Source of the DNA: an uncultured Saprospiraceae bacterium
GTDB taxonomy: Bacteria > Bacteroidota > Bacteroidia > Chitinophagales > Saprospiraceae
Assembly (NCBI GenBank): GCA_938015435.1
Contig: CALLPN010000013.1
Span: 186,001 to 250,000 of the forward strand
Length of the DNA: 64,000 nucleotides
Direction of reading: 5' to 3'
Below the pieces are notes generated by a model. The model ran no database searches, was not told the DNA's origin, and saw only the letters and a list, made by a program, of their open reading frames with translations. The stretch's first letter is position 1, and every line of letters begins with the position of its first letter. The translations under genes were made by a program, and so were the position numbers. Below are positions 1 to 6,943 of the stretch, in pieces.

Positions 1-318
1 AGGGCTAAAATCACTTTCATCAGACATTGTCATACGCTCTATAGTTTCACTAAATAGATCTAGCTTAACTATTTCTGGTTTACCCATAGAGTATACATCA
101 GTACTCAAGTACATTTCATTGAGACCAATGAACTTCGGCTGATTGTTGTAACCCAAGGGGTTAAACGCAGAGAGATAAGTAACCTTTTTGAGGTTAAACT
201 GTGTATCTACATTAGAGTAATGTATCATGAATAAATCTGTAGCAGGCAACTGTGAAAAGGCAGATTGCGAAATCACTACAAAAGTGAATAGGAAAATAGA
301 AAAACGATTGATTGTCAT
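1..318 (-). CDS. Secreted protein, 5' part only (runs off the window)
   Basis: The first 106 codons of a minus-strand gene whose remainder lies before base 1. The product opens with a typical Sec signal peptide (MTINRFSIFLFTF..., cleavage probably after AFS-Q near residue 23). The mature part contains a phrase like YNNQPKF followed by YLSTDVYS. That resembles the first blade of TolB/PD40-type beta-propeller proteins of Bacteroidota, which often read 'NQP.F' followed by 'lyftS'. The start ATG at 316-318 is the only one before the signal peptide. It is separated by 95 bases from the gene upstream of it. The beta-propeller assignment is an inference from one short motif; an unrelated secreted protein is possible. 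Confidence 0.6.
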   Translation of the reverse strand, partial: MTINRFSIFLFTFVVISQSAFSQLPATDLFMIHYSNVDTQFNLKKVTYLSAFNPLGYNNQPKFIGLNEMYLSTDVYSMGKPEIVKLDLFSETIERMTMSDESDFSP

Positions 319-413
319 AATATAGCGGATATACGTCGCAATATAACTAACGAAAGTTAATACTTGATTGTATCAATTTAAAATTAGCCAAAACGCTAAT
401 TGTAGCTTAATAT

Positions 414-881
414 TTAACGTCTCAAATCATGGATGAGTAAACTAAAGAGTTCGTTTTCTTGTATCCGGTAGAAATTGCGCAACATGACAAATATGAGTAA
501 TAAGATAAGTAGACTTCCTAAGCCAGATACTATACCCTTAAGCGAAGCCAAAGGAACAAATATCATTACGGCTAACAAGAATAGGACATACCCCTTTTTG
601 GGCTTAGCCTTCAAGGATATTTCCAAATGACTGATAAAAGGATCTTTTATAATTGCAAATCCTACGATAGGTTCAAATGAACTAAGTTTAGTCTCTTTAT
701 TAATGGTATTCGCAAAAGACGATTTCCAATGGAATTTAAATTCACTATCAGAAATCCAATCTATAGTATAAATTGAGTTGTTAGAATCGCCTAACCTTAA
801 TTTCAAATCTCCAAAAGTGCCTCGAAAAGTGACAGTTTCTTTCAGTAATAATTCATCAGATAAGCCGCTTGCCTGCACCAT
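414..881 (-). CDS. Small membrane-anchored hypothetical protein behind lepB
   Basis: A 155-residue protein of unknown family. Residues 1-95 are soluble and beta-rich in character. Residues about 97-140 form one or two hydrophobic segments (VLFLLAVMIFVPLA and GSLLILLLIFVML), followed by a short charged tail ending HDLRR, so the protein probably sits in the inner membrane with a cytoplasmic N-domain. It begins 6 bases after the signal peptidase stop codon and is almost certainly co-transcribed with it. The product resembles the small PH-domain-like membrane proteins found beside various housekeeping genes, but no defining motif was recognised. No function is assigned. Confidence 0.65.
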   Translation of the reverse strand: MVQASGLSDELLLKETVTFRGTFGDLKLRLGDSNNSIYTIDWISDSEFKFHWKSSFANTINKETKLSSFEPIVGFAIIKDPFISHLEISLKAKPKKGYVLFLLAVMIFVPLASLKGIVSGLGSLLILLLIFVMLRNFYRIQENELFSLLIHDLRR

Positions 882-887
882 GATTAA

Positions 888-2477
888 TTAATCTGGGTTT
901 GCTGATCTGAAGATTCTATTCCAATTTATACCATTGAATATGTTTCCTTCTCTAGTAGAAAACCAAATGAACAACGGCTTACCCACAATGTGGTCAGCAG
1001 GAACGAAACCCCAAGCTCGACTATCTTCAGATGCATGTCTGTTGTCACCCATAGCCCAATAGTAATCTTGTTCAAAAGTATATGATGTAGCTGCGTTGCC
1101 ATCTATCATTATTTGACCATTAGCAATTGCTAAATCATGATGTTCGTATACTCCGATAACTCGGCGATACATAGGTAAGTTATCCAGTGTTAGATTGACG
1201 GTTTGTCCAGCAGCAGGAATAGTGATCGGTCCATAGTTGTCTACACTCCAATTTTTACTAGCTGCGGTATTAGGGAATAGACCACCTGATCTTTGACCTC
1301 TGACTACAACTGATGCTTCAGGGCTTAACGATTTTAGTTTTTCAACTTGCTCTTCGTCTAGATAGACGTGATTTGGTCTAGTTAATCCGTGTGGAAAATA
1401 CCAATCTCCTTCATCGATACCCCATTCGTCCAATTTTTTAAGATTTACACCAGAAGGTAAGGTTACATCATAATGGAATTGCATGTGATCCGGATTGTCT
1501 CCTTCTTTATCATTGATAAATAGTTGTCGATTTTTGATTTCTATCTTGTCGCCTGGAAGCGCAACAGCTCTTTTGATATAAAAGTCAGTCTTATCCATTG
1601 GTCGAGCAATGAATTCTTTATTACGTACTAATTTTGCTAAACTAGGATCGTTGATGTTTGGATTACGTCTAACTTGATCTACTGAGTAAGATCTAGTCGG
1701 AGTGATATATACGCTATCTCCAGCTGGCCAGTTAAATACAAATGGATCATTGCGCTTAACGTTAGTTATCGCAGGTAATCTAGTATATCCCAAACTTGGA
1801 CTTTTAAGATAAGATTCAGTATTTAGACCAGGAATCCTGTTGTGTAGTAGCGGAATCATAGCCACTGTCTGAGGCATACGGATACCATAATGTGCTTTAG
1901 ATACAAACAAGTAATCACCTACATTGAGTGATCCTTCCATTGATGATGTAGGAATGACATAAGCCTCTATCAAAAACATACGTATAAAGGCAGCGGCAAA
2001 TACAGCAAAGAACAATGACTCTGCCCATTCTCTTGCTGTAGACTTTTTATAAGGGTTGTTTTCGTGTAGCTTCTTGAGTTCGTATGTATTGTCAGATTTT
2101 ATCGCTGAGGCAATTGCTTCTGCATATGCTTTTTCTTTAGGGATAGTTGGTGCATCGTATTGAATAGAGTCGTTTTTGGACATCGCGAAGAACTTCGCAG
2201 GAGCATATAGCACAGCTCCTACGGTATCTTTATATTCGTATAATTTAAAGGATCTGACCAAGTCTACGGCCATTCCGCAAAAGATGAAGATGTTAACCAA
2301 TGGAATCAACAACAATAGGGCATAGGTTGGCTTTCGACCAATAAGTTTACACCATTCCGCAAAATTGACACCTGGAATGAGGCCTTTGACGGCATCTACT
2401 CCTGCCTTAGGAAATAATAAATAGAGGCTTATGCTAAGGAGCACATACGAAACAAGTAAGAATACGATTATGAACAC
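888..2477 (-). CDS. lepB: Signal peptidase I, large Bacteroidota form
   Basis: Type I leader peptidase, which removes signal peptides from Sec-exported proteins at the inner membrane. At 529 residues it is far longer than the E. coli enzyme (about 324), as is usual in Bacteroidota. Two N-terminal membrane segments (about 3-22 and 51-70) precede the membrane anchor at about 153-172. The catalytic serine is S179 in PTSSM, the catalytic lysine is K302 in YIKRAVALPGD, and box E is GDNR at 477-480 followed by SEDSR. An insert of about 150 residues lies between the lysine box and box E. It heads a two-gene transcript with the small membrane protein downstream, and a -7 promoter box lies 27-34 bases upstream. 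Confidence 0.95.
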   Translation of the reverse strand: MFIIVFLLVSYVLLSISLYLLFPKAGVDAVKGLIPGVNFAEWCKLIGRKPTYALLLLIPLVNIFIFCGMAVDLVRSFKLYEYKDTVGAVLYAPAKFFAMSKNDSIQYDAPTIPKEKAYAEAIASAIKSDNTYELKKLHENNPYKKSTAREWAESLFFAVFAAAFIRMFLIEAYVIPTSSMEGSLNVGDYLFVSKAHYGIRMPQTVAMIPLLHNRIPGLNTESYLKSPSLGYTRLPAITNVKRNDPFVFNWPAGDSVYITPTRSYSVDQVRRNPNINDPSLAKLVRNKEFIARPMDKTDFYIKRAVALPGDKIEIKNRQLFINDKEGDNPDHMQFHYDVTLPSGVNLKKLDEWGIDEGDWYFPHGLTRPNHVYLDEEQVEKLKSLSPEASVVVRGQRSGGLFPNTAASKNWSVDNYGPITIPAAGQTVNLTLDNLPMYRRVIGVYEHHDLAIANGQIMIDGNAATSYTFEQDYYWAMGDNRHASEDSRAWGFVPADHIVGKPLFIWFSTREGNIFNGINWNRIFRSANPD

Positions 2478-2503
2478 TGGAATGCTATTATATGATTAAT
2501 TGG

Positions 2504-2511
2504 CAAATATA
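2504..2511 (-). promoter_or_regulatory. Bacteroidota -7 promoter element for lepB
   Basis: Read on the minus strand this is TATATTTG, an exact match to the Bacteroidota consensus TAnnTTTG. It would start a transcript about 20 bases before the lepB ATG. No convincing TTTG was found at the -33 position. Confidence 0.5.
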
Positions 2512-2664
2512 GCAATTCGCCTCTCAGCCCCTAAGTAAATAAGACTAGAGTATTTAAAATGCCTACCAAGTGTGGTCAAGAAAGCATTTTGAATGGATGG
2601 ATCTTAGAATTTTGCGTGTCTAATCTATAAATGGAGCTTGAGTAATAAAATTTTGGTCTTCAAT

Positions 2665-2706
2665 TTCTGCGCGAAAGAAATATGAAAGAATTTGATTCGC
2701 GCAGAA
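2665..2706. repeat. Perfect 11-bp inverted repeat
   Basis: TTCTGCGCGAA at 2665-2675 is exactly complementary to TTCGCGCAGAA at 2696-2706, with a 20-base loop. It lies in the 443-base gap between lepB and the MoxR gene, next to the tandem hairpin units. No T-run follows either arm, so it is not a classical terminator. Confidence 0.6.
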
Positions 2707-2742
2707 TTGAATGGTAAAGTGATTGGCAGGGGTTGTAACTTC

Positions 2743-2919
2743 GACGGTTTACTGAAATGCGTAAACCTATATTTCTGTTTTCTTTGGAGAAAGCCAGAAA
2801 ATGACTTAAATGCGTATTTCTGGTTTTGTGTTTTCTTTTGTTGAAAGTTATAGTGTTGTGACGGTTTACTGAAATGCGTAAACCTACATTTCTGTTTTCT
2901 TTTGGAGAAAGCCAGAAAA
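2743..2919. repeat. Three tandem units of about 58 bp, each with hairpins
   Basis: Units at 2743-2801 and 2860-2919 are nearly identical. The stretch between them (2802-2859) is a diverged copy in the same register. Each good unit contains GGTTTAC-8 nt-GTAAACC and then a second imperfect stem, TTTCTG...CAGAAA. The array begins one base after the stop codon of the MoxR gene, so it may act as its 3' end structure. A 99-codon open frame crosses the array on the minus strand but is just the translated repeat. Confidence 0.8.
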
Positions 2920-2920
2920 A

Positions 2921-4381
2921 TCAATTAAGATTGTCAAACATTCCTGCAAAAGGATCGCTAAACGAACTTGTGTTTTCAAGGTATGACTTTGTGACTACTT
3001 CCAATTCTGATAGGCCATGTAACATTAACTCCATGAATGTATATAGTTGACTATCAGGTATTCCTGCGTTTTTTACTACAGTCTTTAATCCCGCTATAGC
3101 ATCGAGTTTTTTCTTATAGTTCTTATCGCTATCATCATTGAGTAAGTCCACTTTGTTTCCAGCTTGAAACCATGCCTTGATAGTGCCATATGGATCCTTG
3201 TCTTGCTTACGAGTATGGTCGTCAGGATGAGGGAATGTATCCAAAAACATCTCTTTGATCGCGGCGCCAATTATATTCATAGCAACTTGATATGGTCCCA
3301 CTTGTTCTCCTTCATAAACTAACTCTAACTTACCGGTGATAGCAGGCACTACTCCCCAAAAGTCAGTAATGCGAACAGTAGTTTTCTTTTCTTTATTCTT
3401 GATGGATCTTCTTTCTGCAGTACTGACGAGGTTTTCAAGGGCTGAAATACTTAGTCTTGCTGAGACGCCACTCTTTTCATCAACAAATTCACTATCTCTA
3501 GCTTGAAAAGAAACATTCTCTAGGAGCTCGTGCAATACATCAGGTACAGATACTCTAGATCTTTGATCTTCATGGATGTTAGCTTCCTGCCTTGTAATGG
3601 CGGTTGCGATATCTATTTCAGTCGGATAGTGGGTCAATATCTGACTTTCTATTCGATCTTTTAATGGTGTGATAATACTTCCTCGATTCGTATAATCTTC
3701 AGGATTGGCCGTAAACATGAATTGAATATCTAGTGGTAGCCTCAATTTAAATCCTCTAATCTGTAAATCGCCCTCTTGTAAGATGTTAAAAAGTGATACT
3801 TGAATACGCGCCTGTAAATCAGGAAGTTCATTAATAACGAATATCGATCTATGTGCTCTAGGAATTAGTCCAAAGTGAAGTACTCTCTCATCTGAATATG
3901 CCAACTTGAGTGTAGCCGCTTTGATTGGATCTATATCACCGATAAGGTCTGCAATACTTACATCAGGAGTCGCTAGTTTCTCAACATAACGCGTATCTCT
4001 ATGAACCCAGTCGATGGGTGTTTTATCACCTAGCTCTTCTAATGTAGTCACAGCAAAATTTGATAAGGGCTGTAGTGGGTCATCATTGATTTCGCTTCCA
4101 GCTACGATCGGCATATATTCGTCTAGAAGGGTAGTCAACAACCTTGCTATTCGCGTTTTTGCTTGTCCTCTAAGTCCTAGTAATAGTATGTTATGACGAG
4201 AAAGAATCGCTCTTTCGATATCTGGCAAAACAGTATCATCAAAACCGTAAATCCCTTCAAATACTTTCTCACCACTCTCTAATTTGACGAGAAGATTTTG
4301 TCTCAATTCTTCTTTGATACTTCTACTTTTGTATCCAGCTTTTTTAAGCGCTCCCAATGTCTTTATCTTCTTGATATCCAT
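2921..4381 (-). CDS. MoxR/ChlI-type AAA+ ATPase
   Basis: A 486-residue AAA+ ATPase of the MoxR/magnesium-chelatase-I group. Walker A is GLRGQAKT at 69-76, Walker B is RSIFVINELPDL at about 178-189 with E185, and sensor 1 is in FTANPEDY around N226. The region 170-215 carries the ChlI-like helix-2 insert. Family members act as chaperones that remodel or load cofactors into partner proteins, usually together with a VWA protein. Exactly such a partner lies 8 bases upstream in the same orientation. The client of this pair is unknown; no chelatase H subunit or dehydrogenase is nearby. The true start MDIKK at 4381 follows the VWA stop directly. Confidence 0.85.
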   Translation of the reverse strand: MDIKKIKTLGALKKAGYKSRSIKEELRQNLLVKLESGEKVFEGIYGFDDTVLPDIERAILSRHNILLLGLRGQAKTRIARLLTTLLDEYMPIVAGSEINDDPLQPLSNFAVTTLEELGDKTPIDWVHRDTRYVEKLATPDVSIADLIGDIDPIKAATLKLAYSDERVLHFGLIPRAHRSIFVINELPDLQARIQVSLFNILQEGDLQIRGFKLRLPLDIQFMFTANPEDYTNRGSIITPLKDRIESQILTHYPTEIDIATAITRQEANIHEDQRSRVSVPDVLHELLENVSFQARDSEFVDEKSGVSARLSISALENLVSTAERRSIKNKEKKTTVRITDFWGVVPAITGKLELVYEGEQVGPYQVAMNIIGAAIKEMFLDTFPHPDDHTRKQDKDPYGTIKAWFQAGNKVDLLNDDSDKNYKKKLDAIAGLKTVVKNAGIPDSQLYTFMELMLHGLSELEVVTKSYLENTSSFSDPFAGMFDNLN

Positions 4382-4389
4382 ATCGTATT

Positions 4390-5493
4390 CTATCTTTTCT
4401 TTTTCTTATTATTCTTATAATCCATAAATATGAACTCACCCAATCCTTGAAGCGAACTATAGAATGCTTTGCCATTATTAGTTTTCGTAAACTGATCTAC
4501 AAACTGCACTAAATACGGATCTCGAGCAATCATAAATGTGGTAATAGGTATTTGTAATTTTCTGCACTTTACAGCCAGTGCCAGTGTTCTATTTAATATA
4601 TTTTTATCTAGACCGTGACTGTTTTTAATGTATCTCTTACCCTTCTTGATACAAGTTGGTTTGCCATCTGTTATCATCATGATCTGCTTATTAGGATTCT
4701 TACGTTTACGTAGGATATCCATAGCTAGTTCCAATCCAGCAACAGTATTAGTATGGTATGGACCGACTTTTAGATAGGGTAGATCTTTAATCTCTATTTG
4801 CCATGCATCATTACCAAAAACGATTATATCAAGGGTATCATTTTGATATCTTGTGGTGATTAGCTCCGATAGTGCCATGGCTACTCGTTTGGCAGGTGTA
4901 ATTCGATCTTCACCATAAAGAATCATGGAATGAGATATATCTATCATCAAAACGGTACTGGTCCTACTTTGGTAAAATGTTTCATGAACTTGCAAATCGC
5001 TTTCAGCAAGTTTAAATTCGTCTATACCATGATTGATTTGCGCGTTCTTAATGCTCTCCGAAATATCAAGTTTCTCTAGTTTGTCTCCAAATTCGTATGG
5101 TCTTATCTCTGCTGTCAATTCATCACCTTGACCAGCACTCTTAGTACTATGTTTCCCTGATTTTGATTTTTTGAGTTGATCAAAGATATCGTCTAAAGCT
5201 TTCTTTCGCAGCTCTAATTCCATCTTAGATGTTGGATTCATATCTGCCGGATTGCCTTTTCGCTCAGGATCTTGAATGTATCCATTCTTCTTAAGATCGG
5301 CTATGAAATCTGCTATACCATAATCAGGTGTGGTAAGATCGTATTGCTTATCTAGTTCAGTTAGCCAAGATAAAGCTTCTGATACATCTCCGGATGTGTG
5401 TAATAGCAACTCTTTGAAGATTTTGAGAAGTTTCTCAAATGGGTCCTTTTCAGAATCGTCTGGAATGAAATTAGTAAATCTATATCCTATCAT
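4390..5493 (-). CDS. VWA-domain protein, partner of the MoxR-like ATPase
   Basis: A 367-residue cytoplasmic protein without a signal peptide. The C-terminal half (about 178-350) is a von Willebrand A domain with an intact metal-ion-dependent adhesion site: D185-x-S187-x-S189 in MIDISHS, T250 in HTNT, and D276 in MITDGKPT. The N-terminal half is charged and helical. The architecture parallels ChlD/CoxE-type proteins that work with AAA+ partners as a two-part metal-dependent chaperone. The ATPase gene starts 8 bases after this gene's stop, so the pair should be translated together. The upstream noncoding DNA contains the near-consensus TATATTCG on the minus strand. Confidence 0.85.
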   Translation of the reverse strand: MIGYRFTNFIPDDSEKDPFEKLLKIFKELLLHTSGDVSEALSWLTELDKQYDLTTPDYGIADFIADLKKNGYIQDPERKGNPADMNPTSKMELELRKKALDDIFDQLKKSKSGKHSTKSAGQGDELTAEIRPYEFGDKLEKLDISESIKNAQINHGIDEFKLAESDLQVHETFYQSRTSTVLMIDISHSMILYGEDRITPAKRVAMALSELITTRYQNDTLDIIVFGNDAWQIEIKDLPYLKVGPYHTNTVAGLELAMDILRKRKNPNKQIMMITDGKPTCIKKGKRYIKNSHGLDKNILNRTLALAVKCRKLQIPITTFMIARDPYLVQFVDQFTKTNNGKAFYSSLQGLGEFIFMDYKNNKKKKR

Positions 5494-5828
5494 AAATGGC
5501 TTCGCTCTGTATTACTTAGTTCGATATACTAATAGCGAATATATAGAATAGAAATATAGCCTTATATGTTTTGAGAAAGGTAAGAGAATAAAAGATTAAT
5601 GTGAATTAGTGTTGCGTAATGGGAGTAATCTAATTCTGTGCTAACCTATTCGCTAAAGCTTATAAAAGAAAAATTACCAATACTTCTGAGCAAGCTCAGC
5701 GTATTAATCCTTGTTTTCATTTGGAATCCAAAGGTTTTCTGCGGAAGAAGAGGAATTAATACGATTGATCCCTAATTCCTCGAAGGTCAAAATCATTTGA
5801 CCTATTTACTAAGGTTCATAAAATGAAT

Positions 5829-5869
5829 AAGGACTGATACTTTTGAGCAAGCTCAGCGTATTAGTCCTT
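5829..5869 (-). terminator. Second-copy terminator hairpin behind tRNA-Ser
   Basis: The arm at 5829-5840 (AAGGACTGATAC) pairs with 5858-5869 (GTATTAGTCCTT), allowing one G-U pair. It is the duplicate of the tRNA-proximal hairpin 157 bases away and would act as a backup terminator. Confidence 0.6.
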
Positions 5870-5985
5870 ATTTTCATTTGGAATCCAAAGATTCTCTGCG
5901 GAGGAGGAGGGATTAATACGATTGATCCCTAATTCTTCGAAGGTCAAAATCATTTGACCTATTTACTAAGGTTTATAAAATGAAA

Positions 5986-6026
5986 AAGGACTAATACTTT
6001 TGAGCAAGCTCAGCGTATTAGTCCTT
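5986..6026 (-). terminator. Intrinsic terminator of tRNA-Ser
   Basis: AAGGACTAATAC at 5986-5997 and GTATTAGTCCTT at 6015-6026 form a perfect 12-bp stem with an inner GAGC/GCTC pair. Read on the minus strand the stem is followed by TTTTTCATTTT. It lies 30 bases beyond the 3' end of the tRNA. Confidence 0.85.
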
Positions 6027-6055
6027 ATTTTCATTTGGAATCCAAAGATTCTCTG

Positions 6056-6140
6056 CGGAGGAGGAGGGATTCGAACCCCCGATACCGTAAAGTATGCTAG
6101 TTTTCAAGACTAGTGCATTCAACCGCTCTGCCACTCCTCC
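6056..6140 (-). tRNA. tRNA-Ser (UGA anticodon)
   Basis: An 85-nt class II tRNA on the minus strand. The acceptor GGAGGAG pairs with CTCCTCC, with discriminator G. The anticodon stem CTAGT/ACTAG encloses loop CTTGAAA, giving anticodon UGA. A long variable arm (GCATACTTTACGGTATC) is present, and the T-arm is GGGGG-TTCGAAT-CCCTC. CCA is not encoded. Confidence 0.97.
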
Positions 6141-6277
6141 GTTTCGCTTTGAATTAGAAATCCTTTTAATTTCGTACATCACCGATATGGTGATTTTCTA
6201 AAGCGATGCAAATGTACATTTCATATTTAATATTTCAATAATAATTAGAAATATTTTTTGATAGATTTTTCAAGTGA

Positions 6278-6856
6278 CTAACTCATGGTGTAAATCAAGA
6301 GAATCGCTAGCGAAATTGAAGAGAAGAAACCAAGAATAAATACATTGAATGCAAGCCTAACTAATGTCATCTTTCGGCCTAATCGACTACCGATATAGTG
6401 CAAATCTTCAGTGAGATGCTCTCTTATTAAATCATTGTCGGATAAAGCATTTTTAATGTAAACACTGAACTCTTCTTTATTCATCTGAAAGAAATTTCCA
6501 AAAAAGAATGGACTAACATATTTCCCTTTTTTGACTAACTTTTGATTTTGATCAAATTTAGAGGGTTTTAGCACTAAAGTAGAAATGTAGATAGTTACAA
6601 AGGCTGTAACCACCAATAAGCCTAGGGGGAAAACTAGGTGGAATGTTTTGATAGCCTCAAAGTTGGGTACAACGAAAGGTACTAAAAAGGTGATCATCAG
6701 AGCATTAAGACTAAGGAGCACATTCGCCTTATTATCGGCGATATGAGTCAATTCTATGTTATTACGCATGGTTGTACGAATGATGTTAAGTACACCTTTC
6801 GAGATCTTTTTCGGTTTTTTAGTTTTTTTTTCAATACCTACAGCCTTCCTTTCCAT
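6278..6856 (-). CDS. Pycsar effector-like membrane protein (DUF5706 type), stand-alone
   Basis: A 192-residue protein starting MERKAVGIEKK; an upstream in-frame start at 6913 would add a poor 19-residue extension that overlaps the neighbouring promoter. After a lysine-rich cytoplasmic stretch comes TTMRNNIELTHIADNKAN, which matches the start of the DUF5706 / Pycsar effector (PycTM) fold. Two adjacent membrane helices (about 50-70 and 75-95) and a C-terminal helix (about 165-190) follow. In Pycsar defence, such proteins bind cyclic pyrimidine nucleotides and disrupt the membrane. Here no pyrimidine cyclase is encoded next door; the neighbours are a tRNA and an unrelated oxidase. Family membership is well supported by the motif; a defence role is an inference. 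Confidence 0.75.
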   Translation of the reverse strand: MERKAVGIEKKTKKPKKISKGVLNIIRTTMRNNIELTHIADNKANVLLSLNALMITFLVPFVVPNFEAIKTFHLVFPLGLLVVTAFVTIYISTLVLKPSKFDQNQKLVKKGKYVSPFFFGNFFQMNKEEFSVYIKNALSDNDLIREHLTEDLHYIGSRLGRKMTLVRLAFNVFILGFFSSISLAILLIYTMS

Positions 6857-6895
6857 ATCGCAAAAATACATATTATATTTTTTTAAATAAGTACT

Positions 6896-6926
6896 TTTGA
6901 TTATTGCTATCATTTAATAGCTTTGA
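6896..6926 (+). promoter_or_regulatory. Consensus Bacteroidota promoter for the FAD-linked oxidase
   Basis: TTTG at 6896-6899, a spacer of exactly 19 bases and TAGCTTTG at 6919-6926 match both consensus boxes fully. The transcript would begin near 6932, leaving only about a dozen bases before the ATG at 6944. Confidence 0.75.
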
Positions 6927-6943
6927 CGGAATAATACATTGAA

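Larger units (their letters stand above)
5644..6071. repeat. 157-bp tandem array containing copies of the tRNA-Ser 3' end
   Basis: About 2.7 copies of a 157-bp unit, aligned at 5681, 5838 and 5995. Each unit contains a terminator-type hairpin and, 60 bases on, the last 15-16 nt of tRNA-Ser. The real tRNA end is at 6056-6071, a perfect copy is at 5899-5914 and a decayed copy is at 5742-5757. An 8-bp palindrome (AGGTCAAA-ATCA-TTTGACCT) recurs at 5784-5803 and 5941-5960. Decay increases with distance from the tRNA. This fills the gap between the VWA gene and the tRNA; no gene is seen in it. Confidence 0.9.

Noticed and set aside
2625..2924. A 99-codon open frame on the minus strand behind the MoxR gene
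   Set aside because: It is a translation of the tandem 58-bp hairpin repeats and repeats the same peptide phrase; no start context or family.
5644..6071. CRISPR-like appearance of regularly spaced repeats
   Set aside because: Only 2.7 copies of a long 157-bp unit with no variable spacers; each unit contains a tRNA end and a terminator.
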